Shown: piece after piece, positions 1 to 7,287 of the stretch
How the letters are laid out: each line of letters opens with the position of its first letter
Numbering within the stretch: the first letter of the stretch is position 1
Origin: Aquificaceae bacterium
GTDB taxonomy: Bacteria > Aquificota > Aquificia > Aquificales > Aquificaceae
Assembly: GCA_015492115.1 (NCBI GenBank)
Contig: WGFS01000157.1
Span: forward strand, 1 to 16,859
Reading direction: 5' to 3'
DNA length: 16,859 nucleotides
Notes under the pieces: generated by a model
Told to the model about the DNA's origin: nothing
Database searches by the model: none
Seen by the model: only the letters and a program-made list of their open reading frames with translations
Made by a program: the position numbers and the translations under genes

Positions 1-1889
1 AGGAGTGCCCTCCCTACCTTAAAGAGCGTCGGATAGTCCTTCAGCTCATAAGGGTGCGCCTTTTCAAGTATTTCCTTCCAGCTGACCTCCTTAATTTCAA
101 TGTGCTCTCTTCTCTCCCTAACGTAATCTATGAGCTCCTTCACCGTGCTGTGTCTGGATAGCTCCTCCTCCGTTATAGCCACGCCGAAGGCGTTCTCTAA
201 AAAACTCAGGAGCTCCACCTTCCCGAGTGAGTCAAGACCGAGGTCAAGCTCTATGTGGTGGGAGGGCAGGACGTCCTTTTTTGTCTCTTTGGTCAGGTAG
301 CTCCTTATCAGCTCTCCCTCGGGTGTGTTGAAGGCGCTCAGGTCTTCTTTTTCTCTGGGTTTTTCCAGGACTCTGTCGTAGAGATCGGGTAGCATAAAGC
401 GCTTCAGCTTTCCTAGTCTGGTCTTAGGGAGTTCCACGGGCGACAGTCTGAAGCCCACTATCCTTTTCCACTCGGGCAGTTCCCGGTTCACGGGATCTAT
501 AACTTCCCACTTCAAGGTCTCTTCAAGGTTGACGATGCCCCTTTCTTTAGCCTTTTCAAGGTCGGGGTATATGAGGGCGTGGAGCTTACCATCTTTTTCA
601 AGTATCCCCACATCCTTTATAAGGTCTGTCCTTTCCAGGAGCAGGTTCTCAAGCTCTTCGGGTTGAACGTTCTTCCCCGTTCCCAAGACTATCAGCTCCT
701 TCTTCCTCCCCTTTATGTACAGATAGCCCTCCTCGTCTATCTCCCCCAGGTCTCCCGTGTAGAACCAGCCGTTCTTTATAACCTCCTCTGTCTCCTTTGG
801 TTTGTTCCAGTAGCCCTTCATGACGTTCGGTCCCCTCACGAGAACCTCTCCGTCCTCAGCGAGTCTGACCTGAACTCCCTTTATGGGAAGGCCAACTGAG
901 CCGAGCTTTATCCTCTCGGGTGGGTTGAAGGTGACTATAGGCGAAGTCTCGGTGAGTCCGTACCCCTCTATAACCGTGAAGCCGAGGGTTGTGAAGTCCC
1001 TCGCAACCTGTATGTCAAGCTTTGCACCACCGCTCACAAAGTACCTCACGTTTCCGCCAAAGACCTGATGAACCCTGGAGAAGACCCTCCTTCGGAGAGC
1101 CTGAATATCAACCTTCTCCATTAACCTGAAGAGTATCCTCGCGAGGAGGTTCTCCTCAACCCTTTCCATTATTCTCCTGTGGAACAGGGTGTAGAGTCTC
1201 GGAACCCCAACGATTATGGATATACCGTACTTCTGAAGCTTCTCAAGGATGTCCTCGGGTGTGAGCCTGTCCAGAAATACCACGGTCGCCCCAACGCGGA
1301 GCGGGACGAGGACTGTCACCATGAGTGGGTAGGAGTGGTGGAAGGGCAGTATGGCGAGGGTTGAGTCCTCCTTCCCGGCTATACCGGTCTCTGCGATACC
1401 CTCTATATTTGAGAAGAGGTTTCTGAAGGTCAGCATGACCCCCTTGGGTTTGCCCGTAGTCCCGGAGGTGTAAAGGATCAGGGCTATGTCCTCTACCTCC
1501 CTGTGTATGGACTTTTCGTAAGGTCTGGGGAGGGGGGTTGCATCGTAGTTTATTACCTCAAGCTGGTTGTCCGCTATCTCAATGGCTCTCCTCAGCACCT
1601 CCTCCGTCTGGTCTGAGCAGAAGGCGAGCTTGGGCTTTGAGTCCGATATTATGTAGGCGACCTCCTCTGGCGTTGACATGAAGTCAACGGGCACCACTAT
1701 GGATCCCTTCCTCCACGAAGCGTACAGAGAGTAAACCCATTCGGGTCTGTTCTCAGAAAGTATGAGCACCCTCTCATCGGGCAGGGTGTCTATGAGGTTA
1801 GCGAAGGAGCCTATGTTTTCTATAACTTCCGCGTAGCTGATCTCCCTTCCCCTGTATATGAAGGCGGTTTTACCGTGGTCTCTGACCAT
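1..1889 (-). CDS. Long-chain acyl-CoA/acyl-ACP synthetase (AMP-forming) with internal acyl carrier domain, partial (3-prime end outside window)
   Basis: The minus frame is open for 629 codons from ATG at 1889 to the window edge. A TAA lies in frame nine bases upstream, so this is the first possible start. The N-terminal ~500 residues are an ANL-superfamily adenylating enzyme. It has the P-loop YTSGTTGKPKG near residues 137-147, GYGLTETSP near 315, YTGDLGEID and GRKKELIV near 385-405, and the C-terminal catalytic-lysine region TRLGKLKRF near 490. A phosphopantetheine-binding ACP domain follows, with LGLDSLGKVEL and modifiable Ser554. After a charged linker the frame continues (YPTLFKVGRALL) toward a further domain, by family analogy perhaps a PlsC-like acyltransferase, which is inferred and not seen. 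The enzyme should activate fatty acids with ATP and may load them onto its own ACP. No clear ribosome-binding site precedes the start. It is divergent from the gene at 1907 with only 17 bp between starts. Confidence 0.88.
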   Translation of the reverse strand, partial: MVRDHGKTAFIYRGREISYAEVIENIGSFANLIDTLPDERVLILSENRPEWVYSLYASWRKGSIVVPVDFMSTPEEVAYIISDSKPKLAFCSDQTEEVLRRAIEIADNQLEVINYDATPLPRPYEKSIHREVEDIALILYTSGTTGKPKGVMLTFRNLFSNIEGIAETGIAGKEDSTLAILPFHHSYPLMVTVLVPLRVGATVVFLDRLTPEDILEKLQKYGISIIVGVPRLYTLFHRRIMERVEENLLARILFRLMEKVDIQALRRRVFSRVHQVFGGNVRYFVSGGAKLDIQVARDFTTLGFTVIEGYGLTETSPIVTFNPPERIKLGSVGLPIKGVQVRLAEDGEVLVRGPNVMKGYWNKPKETEEVIKNGWFYTGDLGEIDEEGYLYIKGRKKELIVLGTGKNVQPEELENLLLERTDLIKDVGILEKDGKLHALIYPDLEKAKERGIVNLEETLKWEVIDPVNRELPEWKRIVGFRLSPVELPKTRLGKLKRFMLPDLYDRVLEKPREKEDLSAFNTPEGELIRSYLTKETKKDVLPSHHIELDLGLDSLGKVELLSFLENAFGVAITEEELSRHSTVKELIDYVRERREHIEIKEVSWKEILEKAHPYELKDYPTLFKVGRAL

Positions 1890-1906
1890 TATCTTTTAAA
1901 AATAGC

Positions 1907-2362
1907 ATGAAGTTTTTACTTGAAAGCAACCTCTCCAGACTCGCCAAGTGGCTCAGGTTCCTGGGGCACGACGTGAAGGTTCTGGAAGGGGAGATAAACC
2001 TGAGAGAACTCTCCAAGAACCAGGACAGGGTATTCATAACTACCTCAAAGAGGTGGGAGGAGACCCTGAAGAAGGCGGACATAAGGTACCTCGTTGTTCC
2101 CAGGCACGACTGGGAGCTCCAGCTCTGCATGGTCATAAGGCACTTCAACCTCAGGCCAGAGCTTGCCTTAAACAGGTGTGCCTACTGCGGGGCAGAGCTC
2201 GTCCCTGTTGAGAAGGAGAAGGTTAAGGACAGGGTCCCTCCCAAGGCTTACGATACAGCCTACGACTTCACCCTCTGCCCGAGGTGCGGTGCCCTCTTCT
2301 GGAAGGGAACCCACTACGAGGGGATGGTCAGGGAGCTTGAGAAGGTTCTTGGCAGGTGTTAG
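1907..2362 (+). CDS. Mut7-C family PIN-like protein with zinc ribbon (possibly degenerate nuclease)
   Basis: This 151-residue protein matches the Mut7-C (PF01927) layout. The N-terminal PIN-like part opens MKFLLESNLSRLAKWLRFLG, and the C-terminal zinc ribbon has Cys91-x2-Cys94 and Cys124-x2-Cys127, followed by the family-typical FWKGTHYEGM. Mut7-C proteins are thought to be RNA nucleases of the PIN fold. Two acidic positions usually seen in the family appear changed: the Asp in the usual FLvDrML start is Glu6, and the usual LTRD segment reads ITTSKRW (residues 44-50). Activity is therefore doubtful. The start lacks a Shine-Dalgarno sequence and may be read from a leaderless transcript. The stop codon overlaps a possible GTG start of the next gene, suggesting cotranscription with trpF and era. 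Confidence 0.8.
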   Translation: MKFLLESNLSRLAKWLRFLGHDVKVLEGEINLRELSKNQDRVFITTSKRWEETLKKADIRYLVVPRHDWELQLCMVIRHFNLRPELALNRCAYCGAELVPVEKEKVKDRVPPKAYDTAYDFTLCPRCGALFWKGTHYEGMVRELEKVLGRC

Positions 2363-2373
2363 ATTACTCACCT

Positions 2374-2985
2374 ATGGTAAAGGTGAAGATATGCGGACTT
2401 ACCAAGCTTGAGGATGCTTTGCATGCCCTCAGGAGCGGGGCTGACTACCTCGGCTTTATACTCTACCCTAAGAGCCCACGCTTCGTCCCTCCAGAGAAGC
2501 TGAAAGAGATACTAAAGGAACTCGGCGAAGCGGTCAGGGTGGCGGTGATGGTGAACCCCTCCGAGGAGGAAGTCCTGAGAACCTTTGAGGAGGGCTTTGA
2601 CCTTGTTCAGCTCCACGGGGAGGAGGGTCTGGACTTCGCCCACAGGGTGGGTATAGAGAGGGTGATAAAGGCATTCAGGGTAAAGGACGGAGTACCTGAT
2701 ATAGAAGAGGGCTGGAAGGACGCCTTCGGCGTTTTGCTGGACACCTACTCAAAGAAAGCCTACGGAGGAACTGGGGAGAGCTTCAACTGGGAGATAGCGA
2801 GGGAGGTTAAAAAAAGAGGTTTCAGGCTCTTCCTCTCGGGAGGGCTCAAGCCAGAGAACGTGAGGAGGGCTGTGGAAGAGGTAAAGCCCTTTGCGGTGGA
2901 CGTATCCTCCGGGGTGGAGATGAGTCCCGGGATAAAGGATAAAATTAAGGTTGAGAGGTTCATAAAGGAGGCGAAAGGTTTATGA
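2374..2985 (+). CDS. trpF: Phosphoribosylanthranilate isomerase
   Basis: TrpF catalyses the Amadori rearrangement of N-(5'-phosphoribosyl)anthranilate in tryptophan synthesis, in the cytoplasm. The 203-residue product opens MVKVKICGLT with the family catalytic Cys7. It has VQLHGEE mid-protein, LLDTYSKKAYGGTGESFNW with the catalytic Asp and phosphate loop, LFLSGGL, and a C-terminal VDVSSGVE phosphate-binding motif: a complete single-domain TIM barrel. I chose ATG 2374 because MVKVKICG is the usual family start. A GTG at 2356 would add six residues and overlap the previous stop, and neither start has a strong ribosome-binding site. The 3-prime end overlaps era by four bases (ATGA), a common sign of translational coupling. 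No other trp genes are nearby, which is usual when trp genes are dispersed. Confidence 0.95.
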   Translation: MVKVKICGLTKLEDALHALRSGADYLGFILYPKSPRFVPPEKLKEILKELGEAVRVAVMVNPSEEEVLRTFEEGFDLVQLHGEEGLDFAHRVGIERVIKAFRVKDGVPDIEEGWKDAFGVLLDTYSKKAYGGTGESFNWEIAREVKKRGFRLFLSGGLKPENVRRAVEEVKPFAVDVSSGVEMSPGIKDKIKVERFIKEAKGL

Positions 2986-3896
2986 AGGTAGGATACGTAG
3001 CCATAGTGGGCAAGCCCAATGTGGGCAAGTCCACACTGCTCAATAACCTCCTGGGGAGGAAGGTTTCCATCGTAACACCCAAACCTGGAACGACGCGGAT
3101 AAGGGTACTGGGAGTCAAGAACATACCCGAGATAGCTCAGATAGTCTTTTTAGATACACCCGGCATATACCAGCCCAAAGGCTCGGACGTTCTGGGAAGG
3201 GCCATGAACCAGCTGGCGAGACAGAGTCTTGAGGACGCGGATGTCATCCTCTTCATGATAGACGCCGAGGAAGGCTGGAGGAGGAGGGACGAGGAGGTCT
3301 TCCAGAACTACATAAAGCCTTATGCGAACAAAAAGCCCGTGATACTCGTGATAAACAAGATAGACAGGCTTGAGCGCACCGAGGAAGTCCTTCCCATGAT
3401 AGAGGAGCTACACAAGTCTCACCCCGAGTTTAAAGAGATAGTCCCCACGAGCGCCCTGAAGGGTGCGAACCTTGATGAGCTGGAGAAGACCATACTCAAG
3501 TATCTGCCCGAGGGCGAGCCCCTCTTTCCCGAGGACATGATAACCGACCTGCCCCTCAGACTCCTCGCAGCGGAGATAGTCCGTGAGAAGGTGATGCTCC
3601 TTACCAGAGAAGAGGTTCCTACCGCGGTAGCGGTCGTCATAACCGAGATAAAACCCGGAGACGCGGATCCCAACGTCCTCGTTATAAAAGGGGAGATAAT
3701 CGTGGACAGGGAGAACCTCAAACCAATAATCATAGGGAAGAAGGGACAGAGGCTGAAACAGATAGGAAAGCTCGCAAGGGAGGAGCTTGAACTGATAACG
3801 GGTAAGAAGGTCTACCTTGAGCTCTGGGTCAAGGTAAAGCCCGACTGGAGAAGGAGACCAGAGCTCGTGAGAACCTTTGGCTACCTTATGGAGTGA
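2982..3896 (+). CDS. era: GTPase Era, ribosome small-subunit assembly
   Basis: Era is a GTP-binding protein that binds the 3-prime end of 16S rRNA and assists 30S maturation. The 304-residue product has G1 GKPNVGKS at residues 10-17, a switch region with PKPGTTR, G3 DTPGIY, G4 NKID and G5-like TSALKG. A C-terminal KH RNA-binding domain carries the family signature IIGKKGQRLKQIG and ends LWVKVKPDWR. The length is normal for Era. The start overlaps the trpF stop by four bases and follows a strong ribosome-binding site (AAGGAGG near 2965), so this start is well supported. It lies in a run with the Mut7-C gene and trpF. Nothing in the coding sequence is odd. Confidence 0.97.
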   Translation: MKVGYVAIVGKPNVGKSTLLNNLLGRKVSIVTPKPGTTRIRVLGVKNIPEIAQIVFLDTPGIYQPKGSDVLGRAMNQLARQSLEDADVILFMIDAEEGWRRRDEEVFQNYIKPYANKKPVILVINKIDRLERTEEVLPMIEELHKSHPEFKEIVPTSALKGANLDELEKTILKYLPEGEPLFPEDMITDLPLRLLAAEIVREKVMLLTREEVPTAVAVVITEIKPGDADPNVLVIKGEIIVDRENLKPIIIGKKGQRLKQIGKLAREELELITGKKVYLELWVKVKPDWRRRPELVRTFGYLME

Positions 3897-3913
3897 TCTT
3901 ATACACAGATCGC

Positions 3914-3929
3914 ACCCAAGTTTTGGGGT
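3914..3929 (+). promoter_or_regulatory. Small hairpin covering the methyltransferase ribosome-binding site
   Basis: CCCAA (3915-3919) and TTGGG (3923-3927) form a perfect five-base-pair stem with a three-base loop. Flanking A3914 and T3929 could pair around a bulged G. The GGGG that would act as Shine-Dalgarno for ATG 3934 is inside the stem, so folding could limit translation. The stem is short and would be weak at high temperature. Confidence 0.25.
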
Positions 3930-3933
3930 AAAC

Positions 3934-4800
3934 ATGATTAAGAGTCCGCTCAGGTATCCCGGGGGAAAGTCAAGGGCGGTTAAGTTCCTGTCCCGCTTCT
4001 TCCCTGAGGATTTTAAGGAACTGAGGGAGCCCATGTTCGGTGGGGGCTCTGTGACCTTCTACTGGGTGCAGAAAAGACCCAGCGCAAGGTTTGTCGCGGG
4101 TGATATAAACTACGACCTGTACTGTTTCTGGAAGGTGTTGAAGGAGGACAAAGACAGGCTGATAAAAGAGATAAGAAGGGTCAAGGAGACTTACAAAGAT
4201 GGGAGAGCCCTCTTTGAGGAAATTATGAGTAGGAGGGGAGAGGAACTTGACGAGTCTCAGAGAGCGGTGGACTTCTTCATCCTCAACAGGATAACCTTCT
4301 CAGGGACGGTTGACTGTGGGGGTTACTCGGAGCAGGCTTTCAGAAAGCGCTTCACCTGGAGTTCCATAGAGAGGTTAGAGCTTGCTCACGAGGTCATAAG
4401 GAAGGTAGAACTCCATTTTGGAGATTATGAAGAGTTACTTAACGCGGGAGGGGAAGATGTGGTCGTATTCCTGGATCCGCCCTACTACTCAGCCCAGAGA
4501 TCTAAGCTCTACGGTAAGAGGGGAGACCTACACACCGAGTTTGACCATGAAAGGCTGTTAAAGCTGGTAAAGAACTGCAAGCATAGGGTTCTCATAACCT
4601 ACGATAACTCCGACTACATACGCAACCTGTACAAGGACTTCTACATGGTTGAGTGGGAGCTCAGCTACGGAATGACCAACTATAAACAGGAAAGGGTCAG
4701 GGTAGGTAGCGAGCTACTTATAGCGAACTTCCCGATAGATACCTACGTAAAGAACCTCAACGAAACCCTCTTTCAGAGGGTGGTCTCCTACTCTGTTTAA
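3934..4800 (+). CDS. D12-class DNA adenine N6-methyltransferase (Dam-like), orphan
   Basis: This 288-residue protein should transfer a methyl group from S-adenosylmethionine to adenine N6 in a specific DNA site. D12/Dam-type signs are the N-terminal PLRYPGGKSRAV (residues 5-16), the SAM-binding motif EPMFGGGSV (32-40), and the catalytic motif DPPY (181-184) followed by YSAQRSKLYG. I chose ATG 3934 because the conserved domain begins at once (MIKSPLRYPGG); an upstream frame from 3877 overlaps era and adds nothing recognisable. A GGGG at 3925-3928, five bases before the start, may serve as ribosome-binding site and lies in a small hairpin. A weak promoter match (TTGGCT at 3877, TATACA at 3900, 17 bp apart) is possible. 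No restriction endonuclease gene is adjacent, so it is an orphan or solitary methylase. The target site cannot be read from sequence alone. Codon use resembles the neighbours. Confidence 0.9.
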   Translation: MIKSPLRYPGGKSRAVKFLSRFFPEDFKELREPMFGGGSVTFYWVQKRPSARFVAGDINYDLYCFWKVLKEDKDRLIKEIRRVKETYKDGRALFEEIMSRRGEELDESQRAVDFFILNRITFSGTVDCGGYSEQAFRKRFTWSSIERLELAHEVIRKVELHFGDYEELLNAGGEDVVVFLDPPYYSAQRSKLYGKRGDLHTEFDHERLLKLVKNCKHRVLITYDNSDYIRNLYKDFYMVEWELSYGMTNYKQERVRVGSELLIANFPIDTYVKNLNETLFQRVVSYSV

Positions 4801-4816
4801 AGCTTCGCACAAATTG

Positions 4817-4845
4817 TTGACAAAGAAATTTTGAGATTGTATCTT
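4817..4845 (+). promoter_or_regulatory. Sigma70-type promoter for feoA-feoB
   Basis: A perfect -35 hexamer TTGACA (4817-4822) is followed after exactly 17 bp by TATCTT (4840-4845), which matches four of six -10 bases. It lies in a locally AT-rich gap between the methyltransferase stop (4800) and the feoA start (4873), giving an expected leader of about 20 bases that includes the strong ribosome-binding site. This is the clearest housekeeping-type promoter in the window. Confidence 0.6.
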
Positions 4846-4856
4846 AATATCAAATC
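4835..4856 (+). promoter_or_regulatory. Imperfect palindrome over the feoA -10 region, candidate metal-regulator operator
   Basis: A 22-bp imperfect inverted repeat starts GATT and ends AATC around a central TTAA, with 16 of 22 positions self-complementary. It overlaps the predicted -10 hexamer and start site of the feoA promoter, the place where a repressor such as Fur or a DtxR-family protein would act. It does not clearly match the enterobacterial Fur consensus, so the regulator is unassigned. Confidence 0.35.
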
Positions 4857-4872
4857 TGGAGGAGGTCAGGAA

Positions 4873-5088
4873 ATGGATATTGACGCGGTTCCCCTCGGTC
4901 AGGAGTTCACCATAAAGTCCATCAGAGAAAAGGACAATCCCATAGTGAGAAAGCTGTATGCCATGGGGCTCAAGGAAGGGAAGAGAACGAAGCTCCTCTT
5001 AAAGAACGGAAGAGTGTACCTCCTCCGTCTGAACAACTCAAGGCTCATAATAGACAGGGATCTCGCCAAGTTCATAGAGATATCTTAA
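4873..5088 (+). CDS. feoA: Ferrous iron transport protein A (FeoA, SH3-like)
   Basis: FeoA is a small cytoplasmic SH3-fold protein needed for full activity of the FeoB iron transporter. The 71-residue product opens MDIDAVPLGQEFTIKSI and contains YAMGLKEGKR, matching the usual LxxMGLxpG pattern, with a C-terminal strand LIIDRDLAKFIEI. The length is typical. ATG 4873 is well supported by GGAGGAGGT ending six bases upstream; an upstream in-frame start at 4831 would precede this site and lie inside the promoter. The gene is followed by feoB after 105 bp, and both likely share the promoter at 4817. Confidence 0.92.
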   Translation: MDIDAVPLGQEFTIKSIREKDNPIVRKLYAMGLKEGKRTKLLLKNGRVYLLRLNNSRLIIDRDLAKFIEIS

Positions 5089-5193
5089 GAGCTTATGCCC
5101 GTTCTGTCCTTCCAGAATATCCTGAGATTTCGTCTCAATATGGCACGTCCTTTTCCTTCACAAGGTCTTTACACCACGTACTGAGGAAAGGAT
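5089..5193 (+). promoter_or_regulatory. feoA-feoB gap with small hairpin and partial sigma54-like site
   Basis: This 105-bp gap is unusually long for this compact region. It holds a five-base-pair stem TGAGA/TCTCA with a five-base loop (5123-5137). TGGCACG (5141-5147), a perfect -24 half of a sigma54 promoter, follows, but the -12 half reads TTTCC rather than TTGC[AT], so the key GC is missing. A 29-codon open frame (5095-5184) has no support as a gene. No rho-independent terminator is visible. Confidence 0.25.
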
Positions 5194-7278
5194 ATGAAGA
5201 AGGTTATAAAGGTAGCGATAGCCGGAAATCCAAACGTGGGTAAGACAACCATACTCAACCGGATAGCGGGGACCTCTTTAAAGGTAGGAAACTGGCCCGG
5301 CGTCACCGTTGAGAAGAAAGAGGCTGTTGTCAGATTCGGTGATTACGAGGTGCATTTCGTTGACCTTCCCGGTATATACACCCTTGAGCCCATATCCGAG
5401 GACGAGAGGATAGCTGTCCACTTCCTTGAAGAGGAGCGACCGGATGTAATACTCAACATAGTTGAGACCCCAAATCTTGAAAGAAATCTGCTTCTCACAA
5501 CAGAGCTCCTTGAGTTCGGTATCCCCACGGTAGTTGTCCTCAACATGATAGACGAGGCGAACAAGCTGGGGATTGAGGTAGATGACAGAAGAATGGAAGA
5601 ACTCCTCGGGGTCAGGGTGGTGAGAACGATAGGGAGAACGGGAGTTGGAGTAAAGGATATACTCCCCGCAATAGTTGAGGCTTACGAAAGCAACCTTGTT
5701 CCCAAGCCCGTGATCTACGGAGAAGAGCTGGAGGAGGCTCTGAGGAGGGTTTACGAGAGCCTTCCGAAGAAAGATGTCACAAAGCACGAGCTGATAAAGC
5801 TCCTCTCCGAGGATAAAGAGTTTTCGGGATCAAGGAGAGAACTTGAGAATAAGCTTGGCAAGGGCATCCATGACATAGTTAGCGACGAGAGATACGCCTT
5901 CGCCCATGGGCTCTTTGCGGAAGTAGTCAGGAAGAAGGGGGTTTCCGCGAGGGACATAACCGACGTTATAGACAGGGTTGCCCTCCATCCCTACCTCGGC
6001 TTTCTCGTTTTCATAGGCATCATATACATAGTCTTCAAGCTCTCCTTTGACTTCTCATCCCCCTTCGTGGACTGGATAGACGGCTTTATAAACGACTTTC
6101 TCGCTCCGCTCTCTTACTCCGCCTTAAACACGCTCGGTCTTCCCGAGTGGTTTCTGAGGTTTTTTGCTGAGGCAGTGGTAGGAGGGGTAGGTTTTGTGCT
6201 CACATTCGTCCCTCTGATAGCTACACTCTACTTCTTCATAACCTTCCTTGAAATGTCCGGATACATACCGAGGGTTGCCTTCCTCATGGACAGGTTCATG
6301 CACAGGATCGGGCTTCACGGAAAGAGCGTCATACCCCTGATACTTGGCTTTGGTTGCAACGTCCCTGCGATCGTGGCGACGAGGACTATGGAGTCAACGA
6401 AGGACAAGATCCTTGTTATCATGATGATTCCCTTCATGAGCTGTCCCGCAAGGCTCGTCGTCTATGCCTTCTTCGTATCCATATTCTTTAAAGACCACCC
6501 CGCCCTCGTTATAACCTCCCTATACCTTCTCGGGATATTTGTCGCTCTCCTGACGGGCTTCCTTCTCAGAAAGACAGCCTACAGGGGCTCACTGCTCCAC
6601 TTCGTTATGGAGCTTCCACCCTACAGGCTCCCCTCTCTGAGGTCAGTCCTCACCATAGTCTGGGTTCACGTAAGGGACTTCCTCTACAGGGCTGGGACTC
6701 TTATATTCGGTGCCTCCATACTTATATGGCTCCTCCTGAACTTCCCTCCCGGTGTTAAAAATCCCGCGGAAAGTGTAGCCGGTTCTGTGGGGAGGATACT
6801 CGTCCCAGTCTTTGAACCCATAGGGATAGGCAACTGGAAGGCGACAACCTCTTTGATACCTGCGTTCCTCGCGAGGGAGATAGTCATAAGCTCCATGGGA
6901 ACCATATACACCTCAGCGGAAGGCTTAGAGCCTGAGAAAGAGGGGTTTGAGCCTGCGGAGGCTCTCAAGGAACAGGTCGTGGGTCTCGGTCTTGCCCTCA
7001 AGGACGCTGTTAGTTCGCTCCTTACCCTCAGCATAACCTCTCTCCAGGTGGAGGAGGAAGGAGGAAATACCCTGAGGGAGCTGATAAGGAAGGACTTCAC
7101 CCCTGCGAGCGCCATGTCCTTCATGGTCTTTATCCTCATATACACCTCCTGCCTCGGAACCTATGCGGTGATGGTGAGGGAGATAGGAAAGCTCAGGGCA
7201 ACCCTATTTCTGGGCTACAGCTTCGTGATGGCGTGGCTCGTCGGCTTTGTGGTTTACAGGGTGATGGTGGTGTTTTAA
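5194..7278 (+). CDS. feoB: Ferrous iron transporter FeoB (GTPase-coupled, inner membrane)
   Basis: FeoB imports Fe(II) across the inner membrane. The 694-residue product has an N-terminal cytoplasmic G domain with G1 GNPNVGKT (11-18), the FeoB-typical GNWPGVTVEK, G3 DLPG and G4 NMID, then a helical linker domain to about residue 250. The rest is a polytopic membrane part with two Gate-like halves, carrying GFGCNVPAI and FMSCPARLVVY in the first and GNWKATTSLIPAFLAREI in the second. The conserved Cys in GCNVPA and SCPAR, proposed in the family to line the iron path, are present. Length is normal to slightly short. The ribosome-binding site GAGGAAAGG lies just before the ATG. It follows feoA by 105 bp and precedes a Uma2-like gene by 9 bp. 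No feoC was recognised. Confidence 0.97.
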   Translation: MKKVIKVAIAGNPNVGKTTILNRIAGTSLKVGNWPGVTVEKKEAVVRFGDYEVHFVDLPGIYTLEPISEDERIAVHFLEEERPDVILNIVETPNLERNLLLTTELLEFGIPTVVVLNMIDEANKLGIEVDDRRMEELLGVRVVRTIGRTGVGVKDILPAIVEAYESNLVPKPVIYGEELEEALRRVYESLPKKDVTKHELIKLLSEDKEFSGSRRELENKLGKGIHDIVSDERYAFAHGLFAEVVRKKGVSARDITDVIDRVALHPYLGFLVFIGIIYIVFKLSFDFSSPFVDWIDGFINDFLAPLSYSALNTLGLPEWFLRFFAEAVVGGVGFVLTFVPLIATLYFFITFLEMSGYIPRVAFLMDRFMHRIGLHGKSVIPLILGFGCNVPAIVATRTMESTKDKILVIMMIPFMSCPARLVVYAFFVSIFFKDHPALVITSLYLLGIFVALLTGFLLRKTAYRGSLLHFVMELPPYRLPSLRSVLTIVWVHVRDFLYRAGTLIFGASILIWLLLNFPPGVKNPAESVAGSVGRILVPVFEPIGIGNWKATTSLIPAFLAREIVISSMGTIYTSAEGLEPEKEGFEPAEALKEQVVGLGLALKDAVSSLLTLSITSLQVEEEGGNTLRELIRKDFTPASAMSFMVFILIYTSCLGTYAVMVREIGKLRATLFLGYSFVMAWLVGFVVYRVMVVF

Positions 7279-7287
7279 ATTAGTTCT

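Noticed and set aside
3877..3933. An upstream start for the DNA methylase overlapping era
   Set aside because: The conserved methylase N-terminus begins at 3934, and the added residues have no family counterpart.
3408..4034. A 208-codon minus-strand frame across era and the methylase start
   Set aside because: It is antisense to well-identified era motifs, has no ribosome-binding site, and its translation has no recognisable domain.
5095..5184. A 29-codon open frame between feoA and feoB, considered as a FeoC-like peptide
   Set aside because: It lacks a ribosome-binding site, has non-typical composition and no FeoC features, and an open run of this length is expected often by chance.
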